From contig NZ_JACESA010000002.1 of NCBI RefSeq assembly GCF_013912065.1, forward strand, positions 232,475-296,474: 64,000 bases of DNA. Direction: 5' to 3'. Every line of letters starts with the position of its first letter. Position 1 is the stretch's first letter. The position numbers and the translations under genes were made by a program. Shown one piece after another: positions 1 through 7,817 of the stretch. The notes beneath the pieces are model-generated. The model was not told the origin of the DNA and searched no databases. It worked only from the letters and a program-made list of their open reading frames with translations. Source of the DNA: Brevundimonas sp. (GTDB lineage: Bacteria > Pseudomonadota > Alphaproteobacteria > Caulobacterales > Caulobacteraceae).

Positions 1-2
1 CG

Positions 3-542
3 GCCGATCGGGTCGGTCTGCTGGGTCACAGCCATGGCGGCTATCTGGTGCTCGGTATGGCCGCGCGATCCTCACGCTACCGGGCGATCATCTCCTGGGC
101 CGGCATGAGCGATCTGGCCGGGGAGTGGGGCGAGTTCACCCCCGTCAGCCGCACCGCGCCGGCCGAATTCGCGACCCTGCGCCAGCAGAGCGGCTGGGTC
201 GAGACCGGCCAGGGCGAGATCGATGGGCCGCCTTATCGGGATCCGGACGCCTATGTGGCGGCCAGCCCCTATTATGAGGCCGACCGGATCCAGGCGCCGG
301 TGCTGCTGATCACCGCGGACCGCGATTTCGTGCCGATATCGCAGTCCGAGCGGATTTTCAGCGCGATCAACCGGGAAGGCGGTCGGGCGCGGCTCGTGAC
401 CTATTGGGGGGAGGGGCATTTCAACTGGAGCCCGGCCAATATCCGCGACATCTACCGAGAGATCGACAGCTGGTTCGATGAGGCCTTCACTGGGTCGTCG
501 GTCGCAACGACCCGCGCCGGACCCAGGCTTTTAGAGCCGTAA
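3..542 (+). CDS. S9-family serine peptidase, C-terminal part (5' end outside window)
   Basis: The reading frame is open from the window edge, so the gene is truncated at its 5' end by the window. The first visible residues contain the nucleophile elbow G-H-S-H-G-G-Y, which is the catalytic serine motif of prolyl-oligopeptidase/dipeptidyl-peptidase (S9) alpha/beta hydrolases. Further on, the strand LLITADRDF carries the likely catalytic aspartate and GEGHFN the catalytic histidine, in the right order and spacing. Such enzymes cleave small peptides, usually in the periplasm. The gene does not share function with the anaerobic genes that follow, and the DNA just downstream is decayed, so it probably belongs to the flanking chromosome. 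Family assignment is good; substrate is unknown. Confidence 0.8.
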   Translation, partial: ADRVGLLGHSHGGYLVLGMAARSSRYRAIISWAGMSDLAGEWGEFTPVSRTAPAEFATLRQQSGWVETGQGEIDGPPYRDPDAYVAASPYYEADRIQAPVLLITADRDFVPISQSERIFSAINREGGRARLVTYWGEGHFNWSPANIRDIYREIDSWFDEAFTGSSVATTRAGPRLLEP

Positions 543-705
543 TCCTGATGTCGTTTCATGGCAATCGATCGCGCGCGCCGGTCGGACTCCACGCCCTTTG
601 ATGATTTCGGCGGCGCGGAACGCCAAGCCGACGACGCCGCGTCCCCATTGGAAATGCTGGACATGAGTCAACGACTGCGCCTCCGTCAGAAAGCCGCCGA
701 AGCCG

Positions 706-1123
706 ATGAAGGCGATCAACTACGATCTGTCAATCGAGCGCTACAACGGCGACACCGGCGCCTATTCGCTGGGCCTGTTCTAGAAGGATACCGAGAACTT
801 CCTGTTCCGTTCGGCCTCCAGCAACATCCGCGACGGTACGGCGGGGGCGAACATGGGGCCGGACGGCGTCACCATCTCCATGCCCAACAACGGCAAATGG
901 GCCGAGGTTTACGGCGCCGAGATGAGCGCCCAGCAGATCTTCTACGGGTTGCCGGGCGCCCTGTCGGGGCCTGGGCGCCAGCGTGAACGTGACGCTGCAG
1001 CGCCCGGAAGCCGAGACTGGAATCTCCTGGCACCCGGCGGGCTACACCCTGCCGCTGATGGAGACGCCCGAGGCCATCGCCAATGTGCAACTGTTCTGGC
1101 AGCACAGCGGATGGGAAGCCTAG
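706..1123 (+). pseudogene. Decayed 3' end of a TonB-dependent receptor gene
   Basis: Conceptual translation starting NYDLSIERYNGDTGAYS, then LGLF, an in-frame TAG at 781, KDTENFLFR and later GPDGVTISMPNNGKWAEVYG is typical of the C-terminal barrel of sphingomonad/caulobacter TonB-dependent receptors. A frameshift near 960-970 is needed to continue into GASVNVTLQRPEAETG and the end LFWQHSGWEA. The N-terminal plug and most of the barrel are missing, and there is one stop plus one frameshift, so this is a remnant. The reading into 'LGLF-stop-KDTENF' suggests that a Tyr codon changed to TAG. Confidence 0.75.
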
Positions 1124-1605
1124 GCCGCCTAAGCTGCCAGTCGGAGTTCCTTGAAGGCATTTACAGGCCGGGCACTGGACGCTGTCCGACTGACGAATTT
1201 TAAACGCTAAGTGTTGGCTTCGCCGTCGGACGTGCGGGATGTAGCGACGACTCTCAGCCTCTCCAAGCCAGAGCAAGACGCCGTGGACGGCCTCATCGTC
1301 GGCACGCCAAGAAGCGTTTGCCTATTTGGAAAGCGGCCCCGATCCGGAACTGCGCCGATGGCGCAGCATAGTGTGGAGACCCAGCAGCAGAAGATCCGCC
1401 AGATGCGGGCCTATGGTGGGACACCGGCATCCGCGTCCTCGGCCCACGCCCATTGAGGCACCCGATGGAACCCGCCGCCGGCGTCTTGGGACCGAACCTC
1501 AGGAATGTCGATTCGCGCCCACGACGGCGCCGGTCTTGACGACAGTCGCGCCTGAAGCCCGCCGTCGGTCTGGACCTCGGCGCCGGCTCCAGGGGCGCGC
1601 GACGC
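1124..1605. other. About 480 bp with no convincing gene
   Basis: No frame gives a recognisable protein. A stretch around 1260-1390 reads like protein only if a frameshift is allowed (SLSKPEQDAVDGLIVG in one frame, then EAFAYLESGPDPELRRW in another). This may be a remnant of another gene that I cannot name. Together with the receptor remnant it makes a decayed zone between the S9 peptidase and the anaerobic gene block. Confidence 0.4.
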
Positions 1606-2283
1606 TCAGCCCGACAGGCCGGCGAGAGGGTCGACGCCGATCAGCCGGGGATGGAGCAGGATCAGGGTCCCGTAACAGACCAGGCCGGCCAGACCGCGCC
1701 ACAGATCCGAGGGTCGAAAAAGGCTCACGAAGGGGGTGTCCCGGGTCGCTCTTCGCATGTCGCGCCACAGGTTTAGGCGTCTTGCGCCCTCGCGACGATC
1801 AATCATGGTCTGGCCGATTAGCGCCATGGCGCCGAGCAGCCCGAAGAGCACGACATGGGCCAGATCGCCATTGGCGACCAGATGGGCCAGGGCCCACAAG
1901 GCCAGGGCCGTCAGGATGGGGTGGCGGATCCACCGGGTCAGGCCGGGGCGGGTCGGGTCGAAAGGCGCTGGGCCGCCTCCGCCTCCGAAGGAGAAGGGAT
2001 TGGGCCGTCCGAGCGTCAAGGCGAGGATCAGAACCGCCGCGGCCATCGCCCCGAGGACCAAGAGGTTCTGCCAGGGGGCCCAGGGCCAGATCATCAGGCG
2101 CGGCGCCCGGTTCGTCGCCATAATCAACCAGGCCAGAAGGCCCAGAGACAGAACCGAATAGATCCAAGTGAACCCCGTCTGTCCTAGCATCCGCTTCAGA
2201 GGCGCCCGAAGCCCCGGTCGAAGCGGGGCCCAGTGCGCGATGAAGAACGCCGCCAGGGCGGCGATGAACTCAATCCAATCCAC
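1606..2283 (-). CDS. nnrU: NnrU family membrane protein
   Basis: The 225-residue protein is very hydrophobic, with about five to six predicted membrane segments, and begins with a helix rich in Ala and Phe that contains H-W-A-P-L-R-P. The motif RHPILTALALWALAHLVANGD in the middle is the hallmark of the NnrU/methyltransferase-like membrane family. NnrU was first linked to nitrite and nitric oxide reduction in Rhodobacter, and its biochemical role is still not settled. It lies 51 bp downstream of nrdG on the same strand, so it is probably the last gene of the nrdD operon. Linking an NO-related membrane protein to anaerobic DNA precursor synthesis fits co-regulation by the FNR-type box at 5039. 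Family assignment is confident; function is only inferred. Confidence 0.85.
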   Translation of the reverse strand: MDWIEFIAALAAFFIAHWAPLRPGLRAPLKRMLGQTGFTWIYSVLSLGLLAWLIMATNRAPRLMIWPWAPWQNLLVLGAMAAAVLILALTLGRPNPFSFGGGGGPAPFDPTRPGLTRWIRHPILTALALWALAHLVANGDLAHVVLFGLLGAMALIGQTMIDRREGARRLNLWRDMRRATRDTPFVSLFRPSDLWRGLAGLVCYGTLILLHPRLIGVDPLAGLSG

Positions 2284-2334
2284 GACAGGCTCCTGATCGA
2301 AGTCCGGGATCGGGCTCGGTCCGGCCCGTACGGG

Positions 2335-2982
2335 TCAGGCCGGGCCCCATTCCATCTCCTCATCCGTCACCTGCAGCCCGGAGTCCAGACAACCTGTGGA
2401 CCGAAAAGCCTGAAGCCGCGACGGGCCGGCGCCTTCCTGTTCCAGGTCCTCGTGCAGACGGTCGAGACGCGACGCCGGATGCAGCCGAGGGTGGATCGTG
2501 GTGCGCAGATCGTGGGGTTTTCCACTATCCAACAGCAGCCGCAGGCTGGCGCGGGCGCGACGGCCGCTGCCGCGGGCGCGGGTCAGGTCGTCATAGTCGT
2601 CGAAGGCGGTCTTGACGTCGAAACCCACCCAATCCACCAGCGGCAGAACCCGCGCCAACCGCGACGGATAGGCGCCGCCGGTGTGCAGGCCGATGCGGAA
2701 GCCCAGGGATCGAACCTGGACGACGGCATCGATCAAGCCCTTCTGCAATGTGGGTTCGCCGCCGCTGAAGACGACGGCGTCCAGCAGGCCGCGCCGACGA
2801 TGCAGAAAATCGAGCGTCGTCGGCCAGGACAGAAGGGCGGCGCCCCTGACGGGCAGGAGGTGGGGATTGTGGCAGTAGCCGCAGCGCCAGGGACACCCCT
2901 GGCAAAAGACGGTCGCCGCCAACTGACCGGGCCAGTCGCAGACCGACAGAGGCTCGAACCCGCCGACGAGCAGCTCACTCAA
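2335..2982 (-). CDS. nrdG: Anaerobic ribonucleotide reductase activating enzyme (radical SAM)
   Basis: This 215-residue radical SAM protein has the [4Fe-4S] motif CPWRCGYC (C-x3-C-x2-C) near residue 33, preceded by an extra Cys (FCQGCPW). Glycine-rich SAM-binding FSGGEPTLQ follows. Activases of this type use SAM to abstract hydrogen from a glycine in the partner reductase. The start is a TTG at 2980-2982. It overlaps the stop of the small glycyl-radical gene upstream (TTGAGTGA), which implies translational coupling. It belongs to the NrdG-like group with a longer N-terminal part than E. coli NrdG. The target here should be the Gly of the neighbouring 59-residue protein rather than the C-terminus of the large NrdD chain. 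Confidence 0.92.
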   Translation of the reverse strand: MSELLVGGFEPLSVCDWPGQLAATVFCQGCPWRCGYCHNPHLLPVRGAALLSWPTTLDFLHRRRGLLDAVVFSGGEPTLQKGLIDAVVQVRSLGFRIGLHTGGAYPSRLARVLPLVDWVGFDVKTAFDDYDDLTRARGSGRRARASLRLLLDSGKPHDLRTTIHPRLHPASRLDRLHEDLEQEGAGPSRLQAFRSTGCLDSGLQVTDEEMEWGPA

Positions 2983-3154
2983 GACCGGCGGCCCGTTCGC
3001 TGAAATAGAGACGCTCGCGGAACTCGCCCTTCTTGCCGAGATTGAACGACGAAACGGGGCGGTGATAGCCCATCACCCGCGTCCACACTTCGCAGGGTTG
3101 ACGCTCGCTCTGGGGAATACGGTCCGCAGCTGAGGCGGGACGGTTCTGAGACAT
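2975..3154 (-). CDS. Separate glycyl-radical domain of the class III ribonucleotide reductase (59 aa)
   Basis: A short frame of 59 residues starts at ATG 3154 after an AGGAG ribosome binding site. Its core reads CEVWTRVMGYHRPVSSFN. R-V-x-G-Y is the glycyl radical motif of NrdD and pyruvate formate-lyase, so Gly29 is the expected radical site. The large NrdD chain next door ends right after its zinc site and carries no RVxGY motif. The two frames differ (+1 relation, 31 bp gap), so this is not a simple read-through stop. The gene is followed directly by nrdG, the enzyme that would activate it. Similar tiny proteins are annotated in databases as anaerobic reductase NrdD-like, as I recall. I infer that it forms the radical-bearing subunit of a split class III enzyme. 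Confidence 0.85.
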   Translation of the reverse strand: MSQNRPASAADRIPQSERQPCEVWTRVMGYHRPVSSFNLGKKGEFRERLYFSERAAGLE

Positions 3155-3185
3155 GATAAGCTCCTGGGTTTCGAAGGGGACAGTG

Positions 3186-4910
3186 TCAGGCGGCCGCGCG
3201 GGCGCGACGGGCCAAGATCACTTCGTCGCATTTGGGGCAGAACGGGTGCTCGCCGGCGAGGTAGCCGTGCGTGGGGCAGATGGAATAGGTCGGGGTGACG
3301 GTGATGTAAGGCAGGCGGAAATTGGCCAGGGCGCGCTGGACGAGTTTGCGACAGGCCTCGGCGCTGGAAAGGCGCGCGCCCATATACAGATGGAGCACCG
3401 TGCCGCCGGTGTATTTGGACTGCAGGATCTGTTGGCGATCCAGAGCCTCGAACGGGTCGTCGGTGTAGCCGACCGGAAGCTGGCTCGAGTTGGTGTAATA
3501 GGGGTTTTCGGGCGTTCCGGCCTGGAGGATGTCGGGCCAACGACTCCGGTCTTCCTTGGCGAAACGATAGGTGGCGCCTTCGGCCGGCGTGGCTTCCAGA
3601 TTGTACATGTGGCCGGTCTCGTCCTGGAAGGCGAGGATCCGGGCGCGCACATGATCCAAAAGCCGCTCGGCCAGGGCGTGGCCCGCCGGGGTGGTGACGT
3701 CCTCCTCGTCGTCGGTGAAGTTTCGGATCATCTCGTTGATCCCGTTCACCCCCAGGGTGGAGAAGTGGTTTCGCAGCGTGCCCAGATAACGCCGCGTGTA
3801 GGGAAACAGGCCGTCGTCCATCAGGCGCTGGATCTCCGTGCGCTTGATCTCCAGACTGTCGCGGCCCAGGTCCAGCAGCCGGTCGAGATCAGCCAGAAGC
3901 GCGGCCTCGTCGCCCTTGCGCCTGTAGCCGAGCCGGGCGCAGTTGATGGTGACGACCCCGAGCGACCCGGTCTGTTCGGCGCTCCCGAACAGACCGTTGC
4001 CGCGCTTGAGCAGTTCCGTCAGGTCGAGCTGAAGCCGGCAGCACATGGACCGGACCATGTGCGGCTTGAGATCGGAGTTCAGGAAATTCTGAAAATAGGG
4101 CAGGCCGTATTTGGCCGTCATGGCGAATAGCCGTTCCGCGTTCTCGTGATCCCAGGGAAAGTCCGGCGTGATGTTGTAGGTCGGGATGGGGAAGGTGAAG
4201 GCGCGGCCCAGGGCGTCGCCTTCGCTCATGACCTCGATGAAGGCGCGGTTGATCATGTCCATCTCCGGCTGGAGGTCGCCATAGGCGAAGGGCATGGCGT
4301 CACCCCCGATCATTGGAATCTGCGCCTTCAGATCATCAGGGCAGGTCCAGTCGAAGGTCAGATTGGTGAAGGGCGTCTGCGTGCCCCACCGGGAGGGCAC
4401 ATTGAGATTGAACACCATCTCCTGAAGACACTGACGCACCGCTTCATAGGGCATGGCGTCTTTGCGGACGAACGGCGCCATATAGGTGTCGAACGAGCTG
4501 AAGGCCTGGGCGCCCGCCCATTCGTTCTGCAGGGCGCCCAGGAAGTTGACGACCTGACCGACTGCGCTGGACAGGTGGCGAGGCGGCGCCGACTCGATCT
4601 TGTTGGCCACCCCGTTCAAGCCTTCTGTGAGCAGGGTTCTGAGCGACCAGCCCGCGCAATAGCCGCTCAGCATGTCCAGATCGTGGATGTGCAGGTCGCC
4701 CTCGCGGTGGGCGGCGCCGACGGCGGGCGGATAGAGGTGGGACAGCCAGTAGTTGGCGATCACCTTGCCGGAGACATTCAGAATCAGACCCCCCAGGGAA
4801 TAGCCCTGGTTGGCGTTCGCGTTCACCCGCCAGTCCTGCCGGTCCACATATTCGCGAACCGTCTGAACGACGTCGATGGATGGGGCGGCTGGGCGGGTGG
4901 CGGTCAACAT
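3186..4910 (-). CDS. nrdD: Anaerobic (class III) ribonucleoside-triphosphate reductase, large chain without glycyl radical domain
   Basis: The 574-residue protein reduces ribonucleotides to deoxyribonucleotides without oxygen. N-terminal NQGYSLGGL and HIHDLDMLSGYCAGWS carry the substrate-site residues, with Cys85 a candidate active-site Cys. VRSMCCRLQLD contains the likely thiyl-radical Cys. The C-terminus has a zinc-binding pattern CPTHGYL then CPKC. Unlike E. coli NrdD (about 710 aa) it has no N-terminal ATP-cone and stops after the zinc site, so the conserved RVxGY glycyl loop is missing. That loop is supplied by the 59-residue gene downstream. The start ATG at 4908-4910 has an AGGAA about 11 nt upstream. 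A perfect FNR-type box lies 135 bp upstream, which fits expression under low oxygen. Confidence 0.93.
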   Translation of the reverse strand: MLTATRPAAPSIDVVQTVREYVDRQDWRVNANANQGYSLGGLILNVSGKVIANYWLSHLYPPAVGAAHREGDLHIHDLDMLSGYCAGWSLRTLLTEGLNGVANKIESAPPRHLSSAVGQVVNFLGALQNEWAGAQAFSSFDTYMAPFVRKDAMPYEAVRQCLQEMVFNLNVPSRWGTQTPFTNLTFDWTCPDDLKAQIPMIGGDAMPFAYGDLQPEMDMINRAFIEVMSEGDALGRAFTFPIPTYNITPDFPWDHENAERLFAMTAKYGLPYFQNFLNSDLKPHMVRSMCCRLQLDLTELLKRGNGLFGSAEQTGSLGVVTINCARLGYRRKGDEAALLADLDRLLDLGRDSLEIKRTEIQRLMDDGLFPYTRRYLGTLRNHFSTLGVNGINEMIRNFTDDEEDVTTPAGHALAERLLDHVRARILAFQDETGHMYNLEATPAEGATYRFAKEDRSRWPDILQAGTPENPYYTNSSQLPVGYTDDPFEALDRQQILQSKYTGGTVLHLYMGARLSSAEACRKLVQRALANFRLPYITVTPTYSICPTHGYLAGEHPFCPKCDEVILARRARAAA

Positions 4911-5038
4911 ATGGTATGTCGTTCCTGGTGAATGACTACATGTTGGGTTTTTTCTTAGGCCCGGGTCAATGCGGCGCGGTGCGGCATCGGGCCGCGCGGC
5001 GCCGACCGATAAGCCGAATTCAGATGTCGTTCCCGGGA

Positions 5039-5052
5039 TTGATCGCCATCAA
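5039..5052. promoter_or_regulatory. FNR/FixK-type box between nrdD and nnrS
   Basis: The sequence TTGATCGCCATCAA is a perfect inverted repeat matching the FNR/FixK consensus TTGAT-N4-ATCAA. It lies midway in the divergent region, about 135 bp from the nrdD start and 136 bp from the nnrS start, so it could serve either promoter. Confidence 0.8.
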
Positions 5053-5119
5053 GACGAGGACGGCGACCGCGCACGACGGGCGCTGTGACGCGCCGAAACA
5101 TCGATCAGAGAACAGGAGT

Positions 5120-5133
5120 TTGCGCCAAGGCAA
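5120..5133. promoter_or_regulatory. TTGCG-type Crp/Fnr-family box upstream of nnrS
   Basis: TTGCGCCAAGGCAA has the FNR-like 5-4-5 layout but with half-site TTGCG and one mismatch in the second arm (GGCAA instead of CGCAA). Its centre is 55 bp before the nnrS start. It is one of four similar sites in this window. Confidence 0.55.
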
Positions 5134-5181
5134 GGCGCCCGTCGCCGGGCGGCGCCAGAAGGGAGAGCAAGGAGTTCCGTC

Positions 5182-6360
5182 ATGACCACCGATCGCCCCC
5201 TTCGCGCTCTTTCAACGCCCGTCCTGTTCAGCTTAGGGCTTCGGCCCTTCTTCCTGTTCGGCGCCCTGTGGGGAGCGATGGCGGCGCCGCTCTGGGTCTA
5301 TGTTCTGGCGCATGGCGACGGACGGATCGCCGGTCGCGCGGGGATGGACTGGCATATCCACGAGATGCTGTTCGGCTATGTCGGCGCCGTCATCGGTGGT
5401 TTTCTTCTGACCGCCGTGCCGAACTGGACCGGTCGCGCGCCACTCGCGGGAACGCCGCTGGCGGTGTTGTTCGGGCTCTGGGCCGTCGGACGTCTGGCCC
5501 TGTCGACCCCCGGAGCCGACGCCTTCACCCTGCTGATCCTCGACGGCCTCTATCTGACAGGGCTGAGCCTGGTCGTCTGGCGCGACGTCCTGGCGGCGCG
5601 CAACTGGCGCAATCTCGGCGTCGCCCTGGCCGTAACCGGACTGGCCGCCGCCAATCTGGCCTTCCACCTCAGGTCAGGAGAGGCCGGCGGTCTGGACGCC
5701 GTGGTGCGCGCCGGTCTAGGCCTGATCGTCATGCTTCTGGTCCTGATCGGCGGCCGTGTGACGCCGAACTTCACCCGCAATTGGCTGGCGCGCCAGGGAA
5801 GAGGGCGGCTGCCCGCCCCTGCCTCGCGGTTCGATCTGGGGGTCATGGCGTTTACCCTGACGGCTCTCGTCGCCTGGGTGTGGCGGGCCGACCATCCGGC
5901 GGTCGGAGTGGTCCTGGCCTTGGCGGGGCTCTTGAACGGCGTGCGGCTGGCCCGGTGGTGCGGCTGGCGCACCGTCGGCGAGCCGCTGGTCTGGATTCTG
6001 CACCTCGGCTACGCCTGGCTCGCCGTCGGCCTGGTCCTGCTGGGGCTGGCCGCCATGGGGGCGAGCTTTGCGCCTTCGGCGGGCGTCCACGCCCTGACGA
6101 CCGGGGCCATGGGGGTGATGATCCTGGCGGTGATGACCCGGGCCACGCGCGGCCATACGGGACGGCCGCTGGAGGCGGACCGGGCCACGGTGGTCTTGTA
6201 TGGGCTCGCCAATCTCGCCGCCGTGGTGCGGGTGGCGGGCGGGCTGTGGCCGGAGGTCTATGGCGCGGCCCTGATCGTCGCGGGCGGCCTTTGGGCGGCG
6301 TCTTTGCTCGGCTACGCCCTTGTCTACGGGCCGATGTTGCTAGGACCGCGCTTGAGGTGA
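5182..6360 (+). CDS. nnrS: NnrS family heme-copper membrane protein
   Basis: The 392-residue protein is almost entirely membrane helices (about twelve). It opens with FSLGLRPFFLFGALWGAM and has the motif GMDWHIHEMLFGYVGAVI, both typical of NnrS. NnrS proteins bind heme and copper in the membrane and protect cells against nitric oxide stress. They are regulated by NO or low oxygen in denitrifiers. The start ATG is preceded by AAGGAG (GCAAGGAGTTCCGTC). Two regulator boxes of different type lie upstream at 5039 and 5120. A second nnrS lies at 56368-57552, and the two are clear paralogues (shared FSLGLRPFFLFGALW). It converges with the crp gene at 6399. Confidence 0.93.
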   Translation: MTTDRPLRALSTPVLFSLGLRPFFLFGALWGAMAAPLWVYVLAHGDGRIAGRAGMDWHIHEMLFGYVGAVIGGFLLTAVPNWTGRAPLAGTPLAVLFGLWAVGRLALSTPGADAFTLLILDGLYLTGLSLVVWRDVLAARNWRNLGVALAVTGLAAANLAFHLRSGEAGGLDAVVRAGLGLIVMLLVLIGGRVTPNFTRNWLARQGRGRLPAPASRFDLGVMAFTLTALVAWVWRADHPAVGVVLALAGLLNGVRLARWCGWRTVGEPLVWILHLGYAWLAVGLVLLGLAAMGASFAPSAGVHALTTGAMGVMILAVMTRATRGHTGRPLEADRATVVLYGLANLAAVVRVAGGLWPEVYGAALIVAGGLWAASLLGYALVYGPMLLGPRLR

Positions 6361-6398
6361 GGCGCCGCGGCTTGACCGGTGGATCGTTCGGCCTGAAC

Positions 6399-7211
6399 TC
6401 AGGCCGTGCGCGGCGCGGCGGAGACGCCGGAGGGGGCGGGCGGCGGAGGCGCGCCGGGCGTCGTGGTCAGGCTTTCGGTCCCCGCCCGTCCGATCGGAAG
6501 CGGGCCGGCCTTGACGTGGTTGTCGATGAGCGGCGAGGGGCGGGCCAGGCGCTCGAGCGCGCGAGGGCGCGCCAGGTGAATTTCCGGGCCTCGCACCTGA
6601 ACCCCGTAGTCCGCCAGTTGGGCGAAGGCGCGCGACAGATTCTCGGGCGTCATGCCGAGGAGAGAGGCCAGGACGCGTTTCCCATACGGCAAGACGATAT
6701 GATGAGGGTCGCCCTGCCGGGCGCTTTGCGCCAGAAGATAGTTGGCCACGCGTTCCAGGCAGCCGCGCAGCTTGTGAGCCTTCACCATACGCACCACGCC
6801 GCGGTAGCAGCCGGCCAATTCCTGCACTACGGCGAAACCGAAGGCGGGGTCTTGCCGCGTGGTCCGGCGCAACGCCTCGCCGGACAGCATCAGCACCTCC
6901 GACCGCTCCAGGGTCCGTGCGGACATCAAGGCCGGCGCCTCGAGCATCACGGCCGCCAGAATAAAGGTCGAGACGGGGCGCAGAACGGCGAGAACCGCCT
7001 CTTTCTCTTTCCAACTCCCCTGGAGCTCCACAGCGCCGTCCAGCAAGACATATAGAAAGTCGACCGGATCGCCCTCCATCAGCAGAGTGGTGCCGGCGGG
7101 AAACCGTTGCAGAAAAGCCCCGGCCGTGGCGTCGCGGAAGACGCTCGGGGTCATGTCCGCGAACAGGGGCAGGGTGCGGATGCGGTCAAGGTCTGTCTGA
7201 CGAATGGACAT
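6399..7211 (-). CDS. Crp/Fnr-family transcription regulator (paralogue of the one at 51729)
   Basis: About 270 residues: a cyclic-nucleotide-binding-like fold (FPAGTTLLMEGDPVDFLYVLLDGAVELQG), a dimer helix and a C-terminal helix-turn-helix with KRVLASLLGMTPENLSRAF. In the recognition helix E-N-L-S-R keeps the ExxSR pattern that reads TTGA half-sites in FNR. There is no N-terminal cysteine cluster, so it does not sense oxygen through an FNR-type iron-sulfur centre. I chose the ATG at 7211 because the paralogue aligns from MxxRxxDLDRxRxLPLF. A Pro/Ala-rich tail of about 40 residues follows the DNA-binding domain. A perfect TTGAT-N4-ATCAA box lies 33 bp upstream, suggesting autoregulation or control by FixJ/FixK-type factors. 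Confidence 0.9.
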   Translation of the reverse strand: MSIRQTDLDRIRTLPLFADMTPSVFRDATAGAFLQRFPAGTTLLMEGDPVDFLYVLLDGAVELQGSWKEKEAVLAVLRPVSTFILAAVMLEAPALMSARTLERSEVLMLSGEALRRTTRQDPAFGFAVVQELAGCYRGVVRMVKAHKLRGCLERVANYLLAQSARQGDPHHIVLPYGKRVLASLLGMTPENLSRAFAQLADYGVQVRGPEIHLARPRALERLARPSPLIDNHVKAGPLPIGRAGTESLTTTPGAPPPPAPSGVSAAPRTA

Positions 7212-7244
7212 GACCCACAGGATCACGTCGGACGAGATTTCCGA

Positions 7245-7258
7245 TTGATCCCGATCAA
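7245..7258. promoter_or_regulatory. FNR/FixK-type box upstream of the crp gene at 6399-7211
   Basis: TTGATCCCGATCAA is a perfect 5-4-5 inverted repeat. Its centre is about 40 bp upstream of the chosen crp start, so it may overlap the promoter and repress, or serve the rightward unit starting at 7383. Confidence 0.8.
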
Positions 7259-7311
7259 ATCGCCTTCAAAGGGGTGAAGACTCCGCCCGTCGGTGTTCAA
7301 AGGCGTCCGAT

Positions 7312-7325
7312 TTGCGCAAAGGCAA
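7312..7325. promoter_or_regulatory. TTGCG-type Crp/Fnr-family box upstream of 7383
   Basis: TTGCGCAAAGGCAA matches TTGCG-N4-CGCAA with one mismatch. Like the box at 5120, it ends in AAGGCAAGGCG context. It is centred about 65 bp before the start at 7383. Confidence 0.5.
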
Positions 7326-7382
7326 GGCGGGCGACGCCGAGACCGGTCATTCTGACGCGCACGAGATGTTGCGGCGGACCGG

Positions 7383-7817
7383 ATGGCCATGGCCCCACGA
7401 GCGGAGAAGACGGGAAAGACCGGGATCCGCGCGGCCGCGTGGGCCCTGTCCCAAGCCGTTCGCCTGGCGGATCGGCTGGAGCCGGTTCATGCGGCCGACG
7501 ACAACTGGCCCCATGGGCTGGGCGATCTACTCGCCGAATTGCAGGACGGCCTGGACCTTTGTCAGGCGCGCGAGACTGGGCGGTTCGCACAGGATCAGGC
7601 CCCGGCCTCTCAGACGCGGCGTCGCGCTGAGATCCTTCGCCGCGCTCGAGCTCTGGGGGCGGTCGAGCGCGCCCTGGAGCAACTCTCGGCGTCCGCCTCC
7701 GCACCCGCAGACTGGCTTCGTCTTCAGGCGAGCTGCCGGGTCGTTACGCGCGCTCTGCGCGATTGCTGGGCGTTCGAAAGGCCGAGCGGCGGCTGCGCTT
7801 GCGCTGAGGCGGCATGA
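7383..7817 (+). CDS. Hypothetical helical protein, 144 aa
   Basis: I do not recognise a family. The protein is rich in Ala, Arg and Leu, and predicted mostly helical, with segments such as QTRRRAEILRRARALGAVERALEQL that could form a coiled coil. It ends with a Cys-containing tail (GGCACAEAA). There is no signal peptide or membrane segment. Its stop overlaps the start of the following receiver gene (ATGA), so both are made from one transcript. The neighbourhood (lone receiver, FixJ, FixL) suggests a role in oxygen signalling, but this is inference from position only. The start could instead be the second Met, two codons later. Confidence 0.6.
   Translation: MAMAPRAEKTGKTGIRAAAWALSQAVRLADRLEPVHAADDNWPHGLGDLLAELQDGLDLCQARETGRFAQDQAPASQTRRRAEILRRARALGAVERALEQLSASASAPADWLRLQASCRVVTRALRDCWAFERPSGGCACAEAA

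Noticed and set aside
5085-7055. 656-codon plus-strand frame across nnrS and crp
   Set aside because: It is out of frame with nnrS and antisense to crp, Arg/Gly-rich, with no recognisable domain; a high-GC shadow.
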